Position numbers and translations under genes: made by a program
Notes under the pieces: generated by a model
The model's database searches: none
What the model was told of the DNA's origin: nothing
The model's input: the letters and a program-made list of their open reading frames with translations, nothing else
Source: Branchiostoma floridae
Taxonomy: Eukaryota > Chordata > Leptocardii > Amphioxiformes > Branchiostomatidae
Length of the DNA: 64,000 bases
Direction of reading: 5' to 3'
Assembly: GCF_000003815.2 (NCBI RefSeq)
Contig: NW_023365777.1
Span: 478,855-542,854 of the forward strand
In this document: in pieces, positions 1-12,800 of the stretch
Layout: each line of letters opens with the position of its first letter
Numbering within the stretch: the first letter of the stretch is position 1

Positions 1-671
1 TGGCTGAAAAAGGTGTTACGACACCATCAAAATACTCCTTCTCCCGGACATCTCCCTTCCCAGGCATAAAGATCCTCTTAGACTATGTTGAAAATCGGGA
101 ACCAGAGCCCCCCTCCCCCCAAAACAACATCATCGCTCAAAAAGTCTGTGAAGGCGGCTATAGCATATTCTCCAAGATGATCCCACGGTAGCATAAGATA
201 GTATCAAAAGCAAGCAAAGGAGTGTAGCCGGCATTGAGTCTAGCGGAGGTAGCCAATGCACATTACCTTATGCTACCGTAAGATCTGCTTGGAGATTAGC
301 TATAAGTTTAAAAGTATAACACCCCTCGGTGTGACCCTTTGTCACGAAGGCTATGCTGATTTGACTGTGTGGATGGCATCCACTGGAAACTCTAAAAATG
401 ATGCGAGCGTGCAAATAAAAAAAATCGCCAACAAAGTGGCCTTCAGATGAAATCTTAGTGCTCAGGAAGGTTGAACAAATGGATATACACACAATACGGT
501 ACAGTATACCGAACAATAGATTTGTATTTTTGTTCTTTCACATCTTCTTCTTTGACTTGTGCATTCTATGACATTAGTATGCGTTTTCCAAAATTTCTTT
601 TCAATTTACGACATACATATGCTCATTTTACTTCTGCTTTAATTGTGCGATTTACGGTATGTTCGAAATTT

Positions 672-1000
672 ACGTCGATGAAGGTTAGACATCCAGGTGG
701 TAAGTTCGCGGGGATTTAATTTCGCGGTTAAGGGAACAAGGACTTTTCGCGGAGGTTTTAATTTCGCGGTAACACCATAGACTACAATCTAATACCATAA
801 TAGAAAAATGTTCGCGGTGGTTTTAAATTCGCGGTGAAGTGGTCACCGCGAAAACCGCGAACATTAATCTACCGCGAACATTTCTGCATTTGCATTTACA
901 GTACTCCAAATAGCAGTTACTCAAGCAACTGGATATGATTTTGGAAACGGTCAGACGTTTCAGGTTAAATCCTTTATCGTTCGTCAGTGACACTGAAGAC
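672..1000. repeat. Nested repeat: TTCGCGG-rich element inside an older inverted-repeat element
   Basis: The start (gtcgatgaaggttagacatc, 676-695) and the later block (gttactcaagcaactggata at about 915) also occur close together at 53860-53930. Here they are separated by about 200 bp rich in TTCGCGG and its complement CCGCGAA, with inverted copies such as TTCGCGGTGGTTTTAAATTC against CCGCGAAAACCGCGAAC. The simplest reading is that a TTCGCGG element inserted into a member of the 53.9-kb family. Both look like non-autonomous repeats with no coding capacity. Confidence 0.6.
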
Positions 1001-2079
1001 ATCTTGTTGAAGAGCGATTTACGAATATGTAAATTTATTTTTTTATTCTAACATATTTCCCATTCTTATCTGTATGAAAAATGGGTAAAAAAGGCACTTT
1101 TGTTTGTGTAACACATGTAATCAAATGGTTTCAACCAGACAAATTAAGGTGATTATCTACAATTAGATGTAGTCGGTCGTTAGCTTACTACGTGGGACTG
1201 GAACTTCTCTCTATGACATAACATACAATCATGTGTTTCCACGCCCTGATTACAATAAAAAGAAAGCTGAGATCAAAGAATTAAGCTTGTTATTAATGCT
1301 ACGTCGAACAAATCGCCATCATTTTCAAGGTCTTTTCAAAGCCTTCTTCACAAATCTATAGATGTATAGTTATGTTACAGAAGATCACAGAACGCACACC
1401 CTCCAACCCTATTTTTTTTGTACGTTTCGTTATCCCACCGTTTACGACCCTCCGGGCTTTTTTTGCCCATACCTTACTTTCTCTTCGGAACCCGCCCGGA
1501 GGTCAGGGAGGATATGGTACTATTTGCTGGGGGAGGGGGGTGTGCTAATTTGCGATTTTCAAGATGGGCCAGGCTTTGAAATACATGGAGAGCTTGATAC
1601 CGCTTCAATGCTGATGTTATCAACATGTGTAGATTATTAAGCTTTTGGATCAAATTGGATGTTGGTTTGTGGCGTTGTTGATAGATATCAAAGACTTTTA
1701 GATTGTTGTTTATTCTATGGCGCTCAGTTAGTTTCTCGTCGTGTTATTTTCATGATCAACTTTGGTGCACACTGAAATCATCAAATTCAAACGGCGATGC
1801 CATACTGTGGGTAGATTTTCAACGACATTTGCATCATTCATGGTGCCTTCGATTCTGTTTTCAGCACTGTTTTGGTTAAAATCGCCTTGGTCTGAAATCT
1901 GGGAAGGTATGATTGCATGTTTAATGAGGTCACCTTCTCGACTGGTCTACACAAACTTTTTGTTGTTGTTTGTTTGTTTGTTTATTTTTACCCGATAAAC
2001 CGCATTATGACGTAAAACACCAGATTTGTAATGTTTTGTACTGAAATTTATCCGGACAGATTTGATTGATCAACTCAAA

Positions 2080-2290
2080 CCGGGAAGGACCCTTCTCTTT
2101 ACATGTGTGGTGAATTCCCGAGGGACGTCCTTATCGAAGCTAATAAGACCTCATTTTTAACCGAGTGAATGAAGGGTGGAAATTCGTGTTGAATACCTTT
2201 ACAAAAGGCACATCATCGGGGTCTCGAACCCAGAACCTCTGAATTATTTTCAACTAAACATCTTACCTCTACTCTGAGCAACGTTAACGC
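2080..2290 (-). repeat. SINE-like element with tRNA-type B box (minus strand)
   Basis: Read on the minus strand, the sequence holds a tRNA-like head with GGTTCTGGGTTCGAGACC, resembling an RNA polymerase III B box, followed by a body with GTTAAAAATGAGGTC. The body resembles, at lower identity, the clearer SINE at about 56.45-56.65 kb. The limits are approximate. It is not a functional tRNA gene, because I see no good cloverleaf. Confidence 0.4.
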
Positions 2291-2357
2291 CACATTGTGA
2301 AGTTCGTAATTCGAGTTTAGTCGACTTTTAAACCAAAGATAACAAAAACGTTCTCAC

Positions 2358-2454
2358 CTGCTCTAGCAACCTGTTGTGACGCTACCAACAGTAGAAACGA
2401 CAGAAGGTAGTTCGTTTTGAGGGTCCCCATGGTGGTTGTTACTCTCGAAGGCAT
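2358..2454 (-). CDS. Candidate first coding exon of a secreted or membrane protein (signal peptide)
   Basis: On the minus strand, an ATG at 2454 (or the in-frame ATG at 2430, beginning MGTLKTNY) leads into a classic signal peptide: a hydrophobic LLSFLLLVA core followed by SQQVARAG. The frame reaches a good splice donor (GCAG followed by GTGAGA) after the first base of a codon, the usual phase for extracellular modular exons. No later exon could be recognised between 1 and 2357, so the product is unknown. A chance hydrophobic open frame remains possible, since only about 30 residues support the call. Confidence 0.4.
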
Positions 2455-2572
2455 GTTGTTTGGAACTCTGAGTGCCCTAAGCGTGTGACAACGCTCATCT
2501 TTAGGCATAGTAAAAATGTCGTGCTACCGGTTATTCAACCTACCAACCCTTTTTTTTTCGTTTGACGATAAG

Positions 2573-2750
2573 GCCTACGTCACATTTTCAAATGGCGGGG
2601 AAGCTTTCGGGAACGAAAAGTAAGATATAAAAGACACCAAACTACACGAGAGGTAAAGAGAATAGTCGTGGGCATTATTTGTACGTTTCATTTTTATCTT
2701 TCTTTTTCACAAACAGCCCGACCGGAACCGGTTTGGAAATGTTAGCGTAA
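2573..2750 (-). mobile_element. MITE of the GGCCCGG-terminal family
   Basis: The left end (cctacgtcacattttcaaat followed by an aagctttcgggaacg block) and the right end (cacaaacagcccgaccggaa) match in inverted order the elements at 52772-52965 and 60369-60563. About 180 bp, with no coding capacity. It contains a TATAAAA sequence (about 2625), so any promoter call here would have to be separated from the repeat. Confidence 0.55.
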
Positions 2751-4236
2751 CAATTACATGAAATATTCGATCTGACATATTTGCGATGGAAACTATGGTA
2801 CCAGCTTTGAACAGTTGGTTTAAGAATGTACAGTACACATTTCCTTCTTCATTTACTTCACTTTATTGATGTACTTCTGCCTGTAAAATATACTGAATCA
2901 GATAGTTTATTGCAAATTCATACCCGAGGGTCAATTGCAGATAACATGGAATGAGGCAAACAAACAAATAGTGTACAGCAGTATAGAATGTATCTACACT
3001 TTTCTAAAAGCTAAATCTAAACTGTAACTATTTGGGCCCGACTATTTTCCCCGAGACAGCTGTGGGAGACGAAGGATCCTACCCTTTCTACGTATCTATA
3101 ATGCAACATATATCTTAGGTTGAAAGTGTCTTGACGCTTTTCAATTTTACATTTCCATTTGTGAAATGTTTGAGGTCTGTAATCGAAACACAATTATTAA
3201 TTTTTCCACGCCTTGTGAGTGGGTATCCTTGGGCGGCTCTTCTGTGTTAGGTGTGTGGCATTTCTGATGAAAGGTAACTGTTTCAATCCCTTAGGCTATG
3301 TTATTTTCTTTGTATTGAATCGGCAAAAAAGGTCGACGTGGTGTAAATGATGTAACGATTTAAATGTCGAGACCTACAACGCTGGTACGAAATCTAAGCC
3401 CACAAACGATCACAGAAAAAAGTTTTGTACATTAACGTTACACAGTTTACATAAATCTCAAGATTCGCCACCCAGTGGGGTCAGGATTGTTTGATTATTG
3501 TTTGAATTATAAAGAAACGTGCTTTGGGGAAAGAACATAGACCAGCTCATTTTGCACAGATAGGGGTGTTCTGGAATAGTCAATTCTTGCACGTCTGCTA
3601 AAGCTTGATTTGGAACAGTTAATTTTTGCATGCGGTTGGAGGTGAATTTGTTTGCTGACGACCAATTGTTGGCCTTTCTAATATTCTTTGAGGGTCCTTC
3701 GCTATTACCTATGAATCATCATTAGCTTAAGTGACTAACCTATCCTTTCCGACTGACGGATCATGTGGGTGAATGATTTATCTATGTTTCCGAACAAAAT
3801 GAATTCTCGTTAACAGTTTTCCTTGTAATCAACTCCAAAGACTGAATAAGAATCATTCGTATGCCACCTCAATGTTTTTCCGCACTTTGGTTGATTTCTG
3901 AATCATTTATGGTGATTTCAACACGATTTTAATAGCGAGTGACCTCCTACTAAATAGCCTGGAAAAGAATTGTTCTGCGCCTGGACAGTGTAACACGTAA
4001 TTACAAGTCGCGTCACACTAGGCCAAGGAAAATAAATGTTTTGTTTCAGATTACTCCTGAAAGAAAGAGAAGTGTTGGTAGGTAGGAATTCTTTTATTTC
4101 TAGATGTTCTTTTAGATTTCTGCCGAAATAGTCGGTTTGGTTTTGCAGGGAGGGAACCTACAATTTGTGGATCTGATTAAATTATACATAGCCTTTTTCT
4201 TTGTGATATGAATGCCTATGCTAGAACATATTGGAA
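2751..4236. other. AT-rich stretch, nothing recognised
   Basis: No frame with family resemblance, RNA gene or clear repeat was seen. The stretch lies between a MITE and a palindromic repeat, upstream of the lectin gene. Confidence 0.4.
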
Positions 4237-4396
4237 AAATAAATTGAAGATGGTTCAGTCTATACTTCTAGATATATATCAAATTTTAATTTATTTTCGC
4301 TGATAAAGAACAGTGGACGCTGCTCGAAACGTCTAATCAAAATTTGATATACATGTATATCCAGAAGTATAGACTGAATCATCTTCAATTTATTGT
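4237..4396. repeat. Palindromic (foldback) element, about 160 bp
   Basis: The left arm (aaattgaagatggttcagtc, then tatacttctagatatatatc) is mirrored by the right arm (gatatacatgtatatccaga, then agtatagactgaatcatctt), with about 45 bp between them containing gctcgaaacgtc. This is a typical long-inverted-repeat miniature element. It holds no gene. Confidence 0.7.
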
Positions 4397-5167
4397 ACCC
4401 TGGATGACTAATCTTCACAAACGTATATTGGAAAACTGTTCTATAACGTTGTGGTCGCTCATCAGATGTCGAAAATTTGACATTTGGCAGAGTGTCGGTA
4501 GGTTTTTGCTAGGGTATTTCGGGTAACCGGATATACAACTGTTTTCTTTAGCATCGGCAGATGTGAGTATTGGATGCAAAGTACAGGATGCCAAAGTAGC
4601 ACTTCTTAAGGTGGTATCTCACTGCACTTGGGGCACCGGTGCAACTCAAGACAAGGACAGGCAAGATGTGGGAGGGGGTGGGGGTGAGCTGTGTGAGTAA
4701 CTAATGTGATGCGATATGCAGGGGCGTATTCATTTTGGAGAAGGTAATTTGTTACAAAACGATGAAAAAATAGGTAGGTTGCACATTTCCATGCCAAATC
4801 ATGACATGGGGTCTCATTCTGATTAGATACAACCTTTGGTTGGTTTACCTCTTTACTTGACCTTTTCTCAGGTGGATGACCTAACATTTTGATGACCGTC
4901 TTTGACTTTCCTCGGAGAAAAACGGTACTTTTCTACACTGCAGCTAGGTGTCTCTGCTGACAATGCGGTCCCAAATGCAGGGATATTAATTGTAAAGCTG
5001 TGATAAGTTTACAGTGTTTTATCGACCCCAACTGTACAGTGATCAATCAAACGACCGAACTATGAAACCATGTACTTCTTACGTTAACGTCTTTATTGAC
5101 ATTTTATATTATTACATCAAATGTTGGATAATGACGAAGAATATATATTGCGTCCTGTAACACAGAA
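4397..5167. other. Upstream region of the lectin gene, no defined promoter
   Basis: The stretch begins near a sequence (aaggtggtatctcactgcac at about 4608) that matches the terminal repeat of the MITE at 51676-51940, so an element end or remnant is present. AT-rich sequence (attttatattattacatc) sits about 60 bp before the ATG at 5168. No TATA box or initiator was convincing enough to call a start site. Confidence 0.35.
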
Positions 5168-5723
5168 ATGGCGGCGGCAGACAGAAAACATCTGTCTAAA
5201 GAAGAGCACAAGAAAGAAGAGGTTGTGACAGCCACAAAGTCGATCTCTGACGAGTTTCAACACGCCGAGCCCAACATCTACACCCCAGCCCCAAAACGTG
5301 GTAACAAACCTCGCAACAACTCGAATGAAGAAGTGAGAGAATTTAAGAAAAATTCTCAAGCCCTACAGAAGGATAAGAATCCTGCAAGCCGCCAGTATGA
5401 GCGTACCTTCAACACGAAGGAGACAGCTACCGGCCCCAACAGTGCTGTCTCTAGTAACTACACCGACCTCGAGACTCGGTACATTCACGTGGGTGATCAC
5501 GTGGTGGTGTGTCCGGGTCGAGAAGTAGAAGAAGATCCCTACAGGTACGAAGATCCTGAAGATGTAAACATGGCGCACGAGGAAGACCCGTATGGGTACG
5601 AAGAGCCTGAAGATGTAAACATGACACGCGAGGGAGAGTCAACCTCCGATGGCTACGACAAAGCAGACGATACTTATCAGTATAGCAAGTCGGAGGAAGT
5701 AAGCTTCGGCTACAAAGCTAAAG
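5168..5723 (+). CDS. Exon 1: cytoplasmic tail with tyrosine-motif repeats
   Basis: Encodes residues 1-185 from [15 protein letters not shown]. It is very hydrophilic and holds two near-copies of a block: [13 protein letters not shown], then [13 protein letters not shown]. Each gives a YxxP site (YEDP, YEEP) of the kind bound by Crk/Nck-type SH2 domains when phosphorylated; further tyrosines follow ([12 protein letters not shown]). The donor AAG followed by GTGCGT leaves one base, which combines with AA at 6480 to make Glu. The open frame runs on to 5815 past the donor, but that part lacks the membrane helix and is presumably intron. Confidence 0.75.
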
Positions 5724-6756
5724 GTGCGTATGTGTATGATGTAGAAGAAATCATATTAAGTTCCATCTCTGTCTGTAATAGGCAATTTTACACACCGTTT
5801 CTTAAAACAAAGTGAACCCCATACCAACACACATTCAACCAATCCTCTGATCCTTCTTAAGCTGAAATAGCCCGAATGATATGTCACGTGACCTAAACGG
5901 AAGTGTGACGTCAGTAACGGGTCAAAAGTGTCTGGCAGTCACGACGTCGGTGTCTGCCCCCGTCTCTGTTGAGAGATTGTCGATGTTTTCTAACATAGAT
6001 GTCCTCTGAAACTCTTCTTTAGAAGTATAAGAAATAATCTTTTTACTCACTGGTACAAGATTTAAACAATTGGGACGTTATTAGATAGGAAGAAAAAATA
6101 TACAGTTAAGGTACTCTTTTGAAATATCATGAAAAATATTCGTTTCGCAGTACAAAGTAAAACAATCACATGATTTATTACAGGACGTTATTTCGATTTG
6201 ATTGTTGTAAGTCAATAATTTCTGAAAAAGATGACGCTTACACTTTGGAGTTGCTGGTGATTTGATATAAGAAAAGTACTTGAAAGACTCTAGACAGCTA
6301 TATAAGAAGGCAACGTCTTGTTTATGTTATTATGCCAGCCATCGCTCTCCAAAACAAGGCTTGTTTACTATGTCACTGTTGGCTGTTAACTCTTAAAGTT
6401 AGAATAATAGTAAAATGGTTACGTTTTGCGTAATTTCGATGTCACAGTTTAATGCAGTTTGACTTTTCCATTCCCCCAGAACGTGCCATAGAACTGTGGA
6501 CCAGTCTGAAGTCTAACAGAGCTTGCCTGCCCGCCCTGGGTTGTGGCCTGCTGGTGATAATAACGTCTGTTGTCGCCGCTGCAATTCTATCAGCTTATCT
6601 CACTCCATTCAAGGAGGTATGCCGCCAAGTGTTCATAATACTGATAATACTAATGATACTAATACTACAAATACGACTAATAATACTAACAATTATAATG
6701 ATAGTGATAATGATACTAATACTAATTCTACTACTTCTACCTCTACTACTACTACA

Positions 6757-6802
<46 letters not shown>

Positions 6803-9800
6803 ATACTGCTAATGGTAATAGAAATAGTAATAAAATTCAACATTTATATACAGAATATCCATTGGTATATTGTTCTTCACTGATATGACGGTAATATTTT
6901 TGCGACGCCTCAGGGACTGAGTGCCTTTTAATATATTGTCGGTAACCTAGCTGATGACTAGTACGTTTTCGATGTGTTTAACTCGTCTGTGTGTTTTGTT
7001 TGTGTGTGGGTGGGTGTTTCTGTGTGTTTGGTTAGAAATAACCAAAAAAACAATGGATTGTAATGATGTTTGGTAGTTGTGTATGTACATGTCGTGGAAA
7101 AACTAAGCTGAGTGGGCCTCCTGGTGGCTGTTACAGTGCAACCTTTTGTTGCTGATACAGGATTTAAAGAGCGGAGATGCAGTGCGCTTGGTGACCGGGG
7201 CTAAACTGGAAGCGTCCGTTACACCATGGCCGAGTGCCGTCTATCTGACTACTCCCTCAAGTCCATCGGGATTGAAGCCTGCTGCACAAAACGAGACCTC
7301 ATCAGCTCCAGCAACAGTTCTGTCTACCACAGGTAAAACATTTAGACACCATTTGGCAAAAAATATATCTACTCTGAAATACATTACATATATAAACATT
7401 TCTATGCTCTCGCGAAAATCACATTAACTGACAGGTACATTTTGCCTTCCTATTTAAACCCTTTTTCGCATGTTTTGGACTGTTTTAACACTGAGTTCAA
7501 ATCATTTCTAATTCTTGCAAAGAATAGTTAAGAGGTCATCTACGTTAGGACCCACCGCCCATATCCCTCAACAGAGACGGGGGCCGATACCAACTGCAGG
7601 GCACCTTTGACCCTTTGCTGACATCATTCTGTTATATTACGTTACAACACACTACAATTGCAATCTATCAAATGCTTACTCATGAACTTTCCACATAGCG
7701 GCTCATTCCGTGACATCCGACATCGGAAACAGTCCCCTTGCTGTCCGTCCGACTTCGTCCTACATTCCATCGGGAGAGAAGACCACTGCAAAAACTAACA
7801 CCTCGTCAGTTCCAGTTGCAATTCCGTCTATCACAGGTGAACAATTTTCACATAATGTGACAAAGGGTACCTTGGCACTAGACCAGATCTACTCTGTAGT
7901 AACACATAGAATATCATAACGCAATGATATTGATAATATGTGATAAAGTTGCAACATATGCAATTCCCATTGTGCACTCTTCAGTCGCAGTGGCCCATTC
8001 CGTGACATCCGAGGCCATGGAAACCAGCTCCATTGCTGTCCGTCCGACTTTGTCCTACATTCCATCGGGAATGAAGACCACGGCAAAAACCACATCGGTT
8101 CCAGTCGCAATGCCGTCTACCACAGGTGAACAATTTTCACATAATTTGACACCGAGTACCTTGGAAGTAGACCCACTCTCCCTGTGAAATAGCACATAAG
8201 AATATTCTAAGGTAGTGAAAGTGCAAGATAAAATTATAATGACGAAAAATATAGTATAGAGACCCATACCTAAGTAATACAACCAATTTACTATGAAACA
8301 TGGAATATACCAACATGTGATTTAAAAGGAAAATATGATGTGATTCCTATTGTGCGCTCTCCACGTGCAGTGGTTCATTCCATGACATCCGAGGCCATGG
8401 AAACTAGCTCCATTGCTGTCCGTCCGACTTCGCCCTATATTCCATCGGGATTAAAGACCACGGCAAAAACTGAGACCGTCTCGGTTCCACTCGCATTCCC
8501 AACTACCATTGGTAAGCAATTTTTACATTAAGACTATCCTGACAAGTAATAGGCTTTCTCTCTCTCCCTCTCTCTCTCTCTTTGTTTAAGTCATATACAC
8601 TTTGGATTTGGACACTATGAAAATACTAAACAAAAAAAATTCGGCTGACTAATTCCGTCAGCCTTGTTCATGGAATAGAACCGTCTACGGCAGCTTTCGG
8701 GGCGTGACGTCGGAACCACGTGACTACAGCAGCGGATCGTAGGGGTCAGATAACCTATGTCGTCCCCCGTCTCTGTTCAATGTTGGACCATTCGTACATT
8801 CAAAGTGTAAGTAACTTTAAACTGCCAGAGTTTGAGCCCAATAAAACACTCTTAGTACCAGAGTATCACCACTAACCTCCAAAAGGAAACCCCCGAACAA
8901 GGTAGAAACTTCTATCCTCCAGGTCTCGCACGCTACGAGCAGGAAATTACAACACTCAGACAAGATTACGTCCGATGGCTGATTGCATACAAAGTAAAAC
9001 AATTTAACAGTGGTATGCAGGACATATACTTAACAAAGAATTCGAAGGAAAATGAAATATATAGATAAAGCCAAATCAAGTTAACTTGTTGGTCCTGGGA
9101 TTTTTCAGAAAAGAAATGAAGCGACAGGGTGGTAAAATTCTTGTAAAAATTCGAGACGACTCCGTTTATGTAATGGCTCATACAAAACAAGAAGAAGATT
9201 GAAGTTTTTAGCTTGAAAAAAACAACAACAACAAAACATTTGATTAAAAAAAAGTTCAATGCAATAATAGATCTGACGGTACTTAGACCTAGTTATCGAA
9301 GTGGAAATTGTTGAATGGCGTCATGTAATTTCATGATGAAAATCTTCTGAATGGAAGATGCGGGGTTTTTTTCACTCTCGGAAAAATAGAAGCCGCCGCA
9401 ATTCTAAAAGCCAATCAGCCAATGCATAGGCGCTCCTGTGGAAGATTATATTCTTCCATATGGGCCCGGTTCATATTGGGCAAGCTCTGTTTTGACCTGA
9501 AATCAATTCACAATATTAGTTCTCTTTTGGGGATAACTTACAGTTAAAATATTGCATTTTTGCGCAGGGGTGACTTGGAACAGTCCAATGTTGCGTGGGA
9601 ATGGGTATGGCTGAAATATGCTGTATTTGCACCCAAGCAAATGTCGGACTTTCTAGTGCAGTTTTGTTTTCGTCTTTTTTTCAACAGTTGGTATTTCGGG
9701 AAATTGATAATTAGAACGTACGTATCAATAGTTTCAAGTGTCAAACCTCTTACAAAGTTTATCTACTATAATTTTAAACAAGATGGCCGCCGTGTTCGGA

Positions 9801-12800
9801 CGCCTGGTACAAGGCCTCCGTGCGTAGAATGTTTTAGAGCAATTTAAAGCTGCGTATCACATATATTTCATAGTATTTGAGTACCGGATACGATAGAGAA
9901 CTGAGAGGACCCTACAAAAAGCAGAAAATGTCTGGAAGGAACACAAGATCGTCGACAAGAAGGAAAACAACGATGTGGTGGAACACGCCGGCGTCCAAAC
10001 TCCCAGCCGACGAGACTATACATGTGGACTTCGACGACCAAGCAAAGACGAGCCCTTGTGATACAAAGTTCGTAACTACCACCGGTAGGCTCCCAATCTG
10101 GGTTGAAATTTGCAAGATACGGTACAACGAACAATATGGAAGGGAGAACGGACAATCTGTAGAGTGGAGACAGGAGAACCACTCGGACGTGTTGGTTGTC
10201 ACCGAGACGGAAACAACGGACGGAAAACCCCATGAAGTGTGTGTACTTTCCATTCATTTCTGGAAAAATGGTACTATTCTCATCCAAGGAACATCTTTCA
10301 TGTGGTGGTCAGAAAAGATCTTCCCTGACTTGAAGAAAAAGGTCGATGAAACCTTGGAAATGAGAAATCAAAATGGCGTCCCAAGCGACGCTACCGGAAG
10401 CCAAGACACCACCACCGGAAACACCTCCGCCGACTTGATGAAAGGTAAGGCACACCTCGATCTTGAAGATTCCGTGTCGATATCCAGCAGAAACTCAGAC
10501 GAAACTTTGATCAAAACCCCATTTGGTACACCAAAGCGAAAGAACAGACTCAAAGAAGTCGTCCACAGCCTTATCAGTCCTTTCAGCAGATCTCCGGCTT
10601 CACCACATATCAACGACAGCGCTAGTAAGGTTCCCCCACCCCCCACATTGTCTGAACATGTTACGAGAGACATTCAGGATCAGTACACTAATCTGGTGGA
10701 CCTGACTAACAACCTTCAAGCCAACATGAATACTATGAAGGCTGAACAAGAAAAGCAGAAACGGCAGTTCGAAAAGGAACTGAAAGATCTCACTACATAT
10801 GTCAGGAGTTTGAAAAACCAGCTGGACGAAGACCGGAGAAACAAAACATGAAAACAAACCGTAAGCAGTCAACACANNNNNNNNNNNNNNNNNNNNNNNN
10901 NNNNNNNNNNNNNNNNNNNNNNNNNNNNNNNNNNNNNNNNNNNNNNNNNNNNNNNNNNNNNNNNNNNNNNNNNNNNNNNNNAGCTTTCTCATTCATTATC
11001 AGCTATAAGATTGTCTGCACAAGCTGAGTCATCGTCATCAGAAAAACGCCAGGATACTACTGAAAAGCTAGACTCTGAAACCACTGACAAAGACGACGCC
11101 TCCGGAGCTGAGATGGTAGGTGCAGACACTCTTCAGACAAACCACACTGAGACAATATCGGAAGCGATTGACACAACACCAAATGTCGAACAGACACAAC
11201 CGGCGTCACACAGTACCGACAGGCGACAGCCAGTCCCAACAAGAGACACGCGCGAAGTCAGAGTTTATACGGACTCTATCTGGAAAGCAGTGGACACTTC
11301 TAGAATGTTTCCAAACCGCTCCACCAGTAAGGAACATGCATCAACAATAGACCACGCGACTAAGAAGATGGAACGGGTGAGCGACCCTAAAACGACGTAT
11401 GTCATACTACACGTGGCTTCAAACGACCTGGATAATAGCCAGAGAGACACCTCCTCTGTACAAGACTGTCTCGATAAAACAACAGAGCTTATCTCATGCG
11501 CCAAGACATCTTTCCCCAATGCCACAATCGTCCTATCACAAGTACTCCCCAGAGGACACAACATGGACTCAAACTTAAACAAAAACATTAAGGACTACAA
11601 CCAGGCCGTTCTGCAACGAAGCAAGGATGACAGTAAGACTCTGTATGTCCGCCACAAGAAACTATCCACAACACGACAGCTCTACAAACGTGATGGAATC
11701 CACCTGGACGACACGACGGGGACCAGCCTGCTGGTTGCAGATTTAAAGCGCACCATGCGTTCTGCCGAGAACAGGTCCACTTACAGTGGCAGCGGCACTT
11801 ACACACCTCCCGACACATCAGCAAGGGAGCGCCAGGGGCCACGACAAAGACAGGATCGCCAGTACCACAACGCTCGAACGCCTCAGCACCAGAGCCAGGA
11901 CAGGCCCACAGGACCTCGCCATGATGCTGGAAGCTACCCACTAGGTGACTGGAGCCGCCGCCCGAACCTACACGCGTCCCAGATTCCACAACAGAAAATC
12001 ATGGACATAGCGTACAAACTGTCCGAGATGCTGATGAACATTTGAGCTACATATGGGAAACAATGGCACCGTCCATCGAAGGGAAGTCTTACTTTATTAT
12101 GTCCTAATATCCCAATATGAGCATGTTATGTTTTCTTAAAAGATGAAATAGTGTACGACCGGTACGTACTCATCTATAAGTTCAAAAGATAATTACCTTT
12201 AAATTCTATAGCATTAGCAGCACTTGAAATTGCTCTTGACATTCTTTTCTTTTCGGTAGTCTTTTATGGTTGTTGATGTGGCCCTAAGTTTGGCCAGCTG
12301 GAACATTCAAGGTAGTCTTTCTAGAAAATGTGTAGAATTAGATTTCTTAGAAGTTGTATGTAGATATGATATAGTTTGTGTTCAGGAAACTTGGTTAAAG
12401 CCCGATGATACTTTTCATATCAATGGATACCAACACATTCGTAGCGACCGTAAACTCAGGAAGCGCTCCTGACGGAACTCGGGAGGGGTCGCTGTCCTTT
12501 TTAACAAACTATCGCTAAAGGATTTCTAAACTAAAAGTAATATCCTGACATCCTCTGNNNNNNNNNNNNNNNNNNNNNNNNNNNNNNNNNNNNNNNNNNN
12601 NNNNNNNNNNNNNNNNNNNNNNNNNNNNNNNNNNNNNNNNNNNNNNNNNNNNNNNNNCAAAAAAGAACACAATTTTTGAAGATCTAATGGCGGACCTGGC
12701 AAAATTCAATAACTTAGGACATGTCCTTCTTCTTGGTGACATGAACTCAAGAACAGCAAATCTACAAGAACAACATTTTGATGGCTTTGACGAAAACTCT

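Larger units (their letters stand above)
1..2357. other. Repeat-bearing non-coding stretch, no gene recognised
   Basis: I find no convincing exon here; the open frames are short and have no family resemblance or flanking splice sites. The stretch holds a nested repeat (about 672-1000) and a SINE-like sequence (about 2080-2290), listed separately. If the minus-strand signal-peptide exon at 2358-2454 is real, the rest of its gene should lie here or beyond the left edge, but I could not recognise downstream exons. Confidence 0.5.

Noticed and set aside
1362-1640. 92-codon plus-strand frame
   Set aside because: Low-complexity, no family resemblance, no splice sites.
2620-2635. TATAAAA as a plus-strand promoter
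   Set aside because: It lies within a MITE, and no plus-strand exon follows for 2.5 kb.
5724-5815. Extension of the lectin first exon to the stop at 5815
   Set aside because: A good donor at 5724 joins in phase with the membrane exon; the extension has no membrane segment and would make an isolated cytoplasmic fragment.
6452-6888. Thr-, Ser- and Leu-rich frames across the ACT microsatellite
   Set aside because: Simple-repeat translation products; only 6480-6616 of the plus frame is a real exon.
9877-9927. Extended start for retrotransposon ORF1 at 9877
   Set aside because: Needs a non-ATG start; the ATG at 9928 opens the basic, ORF1-like N terminus.
9868-10287. 139-codon minus-strand frame
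   Set aside because: Antisense shadow of retrotransposon ORF1.
10600-10996. Minus-strand frames spanning the N run
   Set aside because: They exist only because N was read through.
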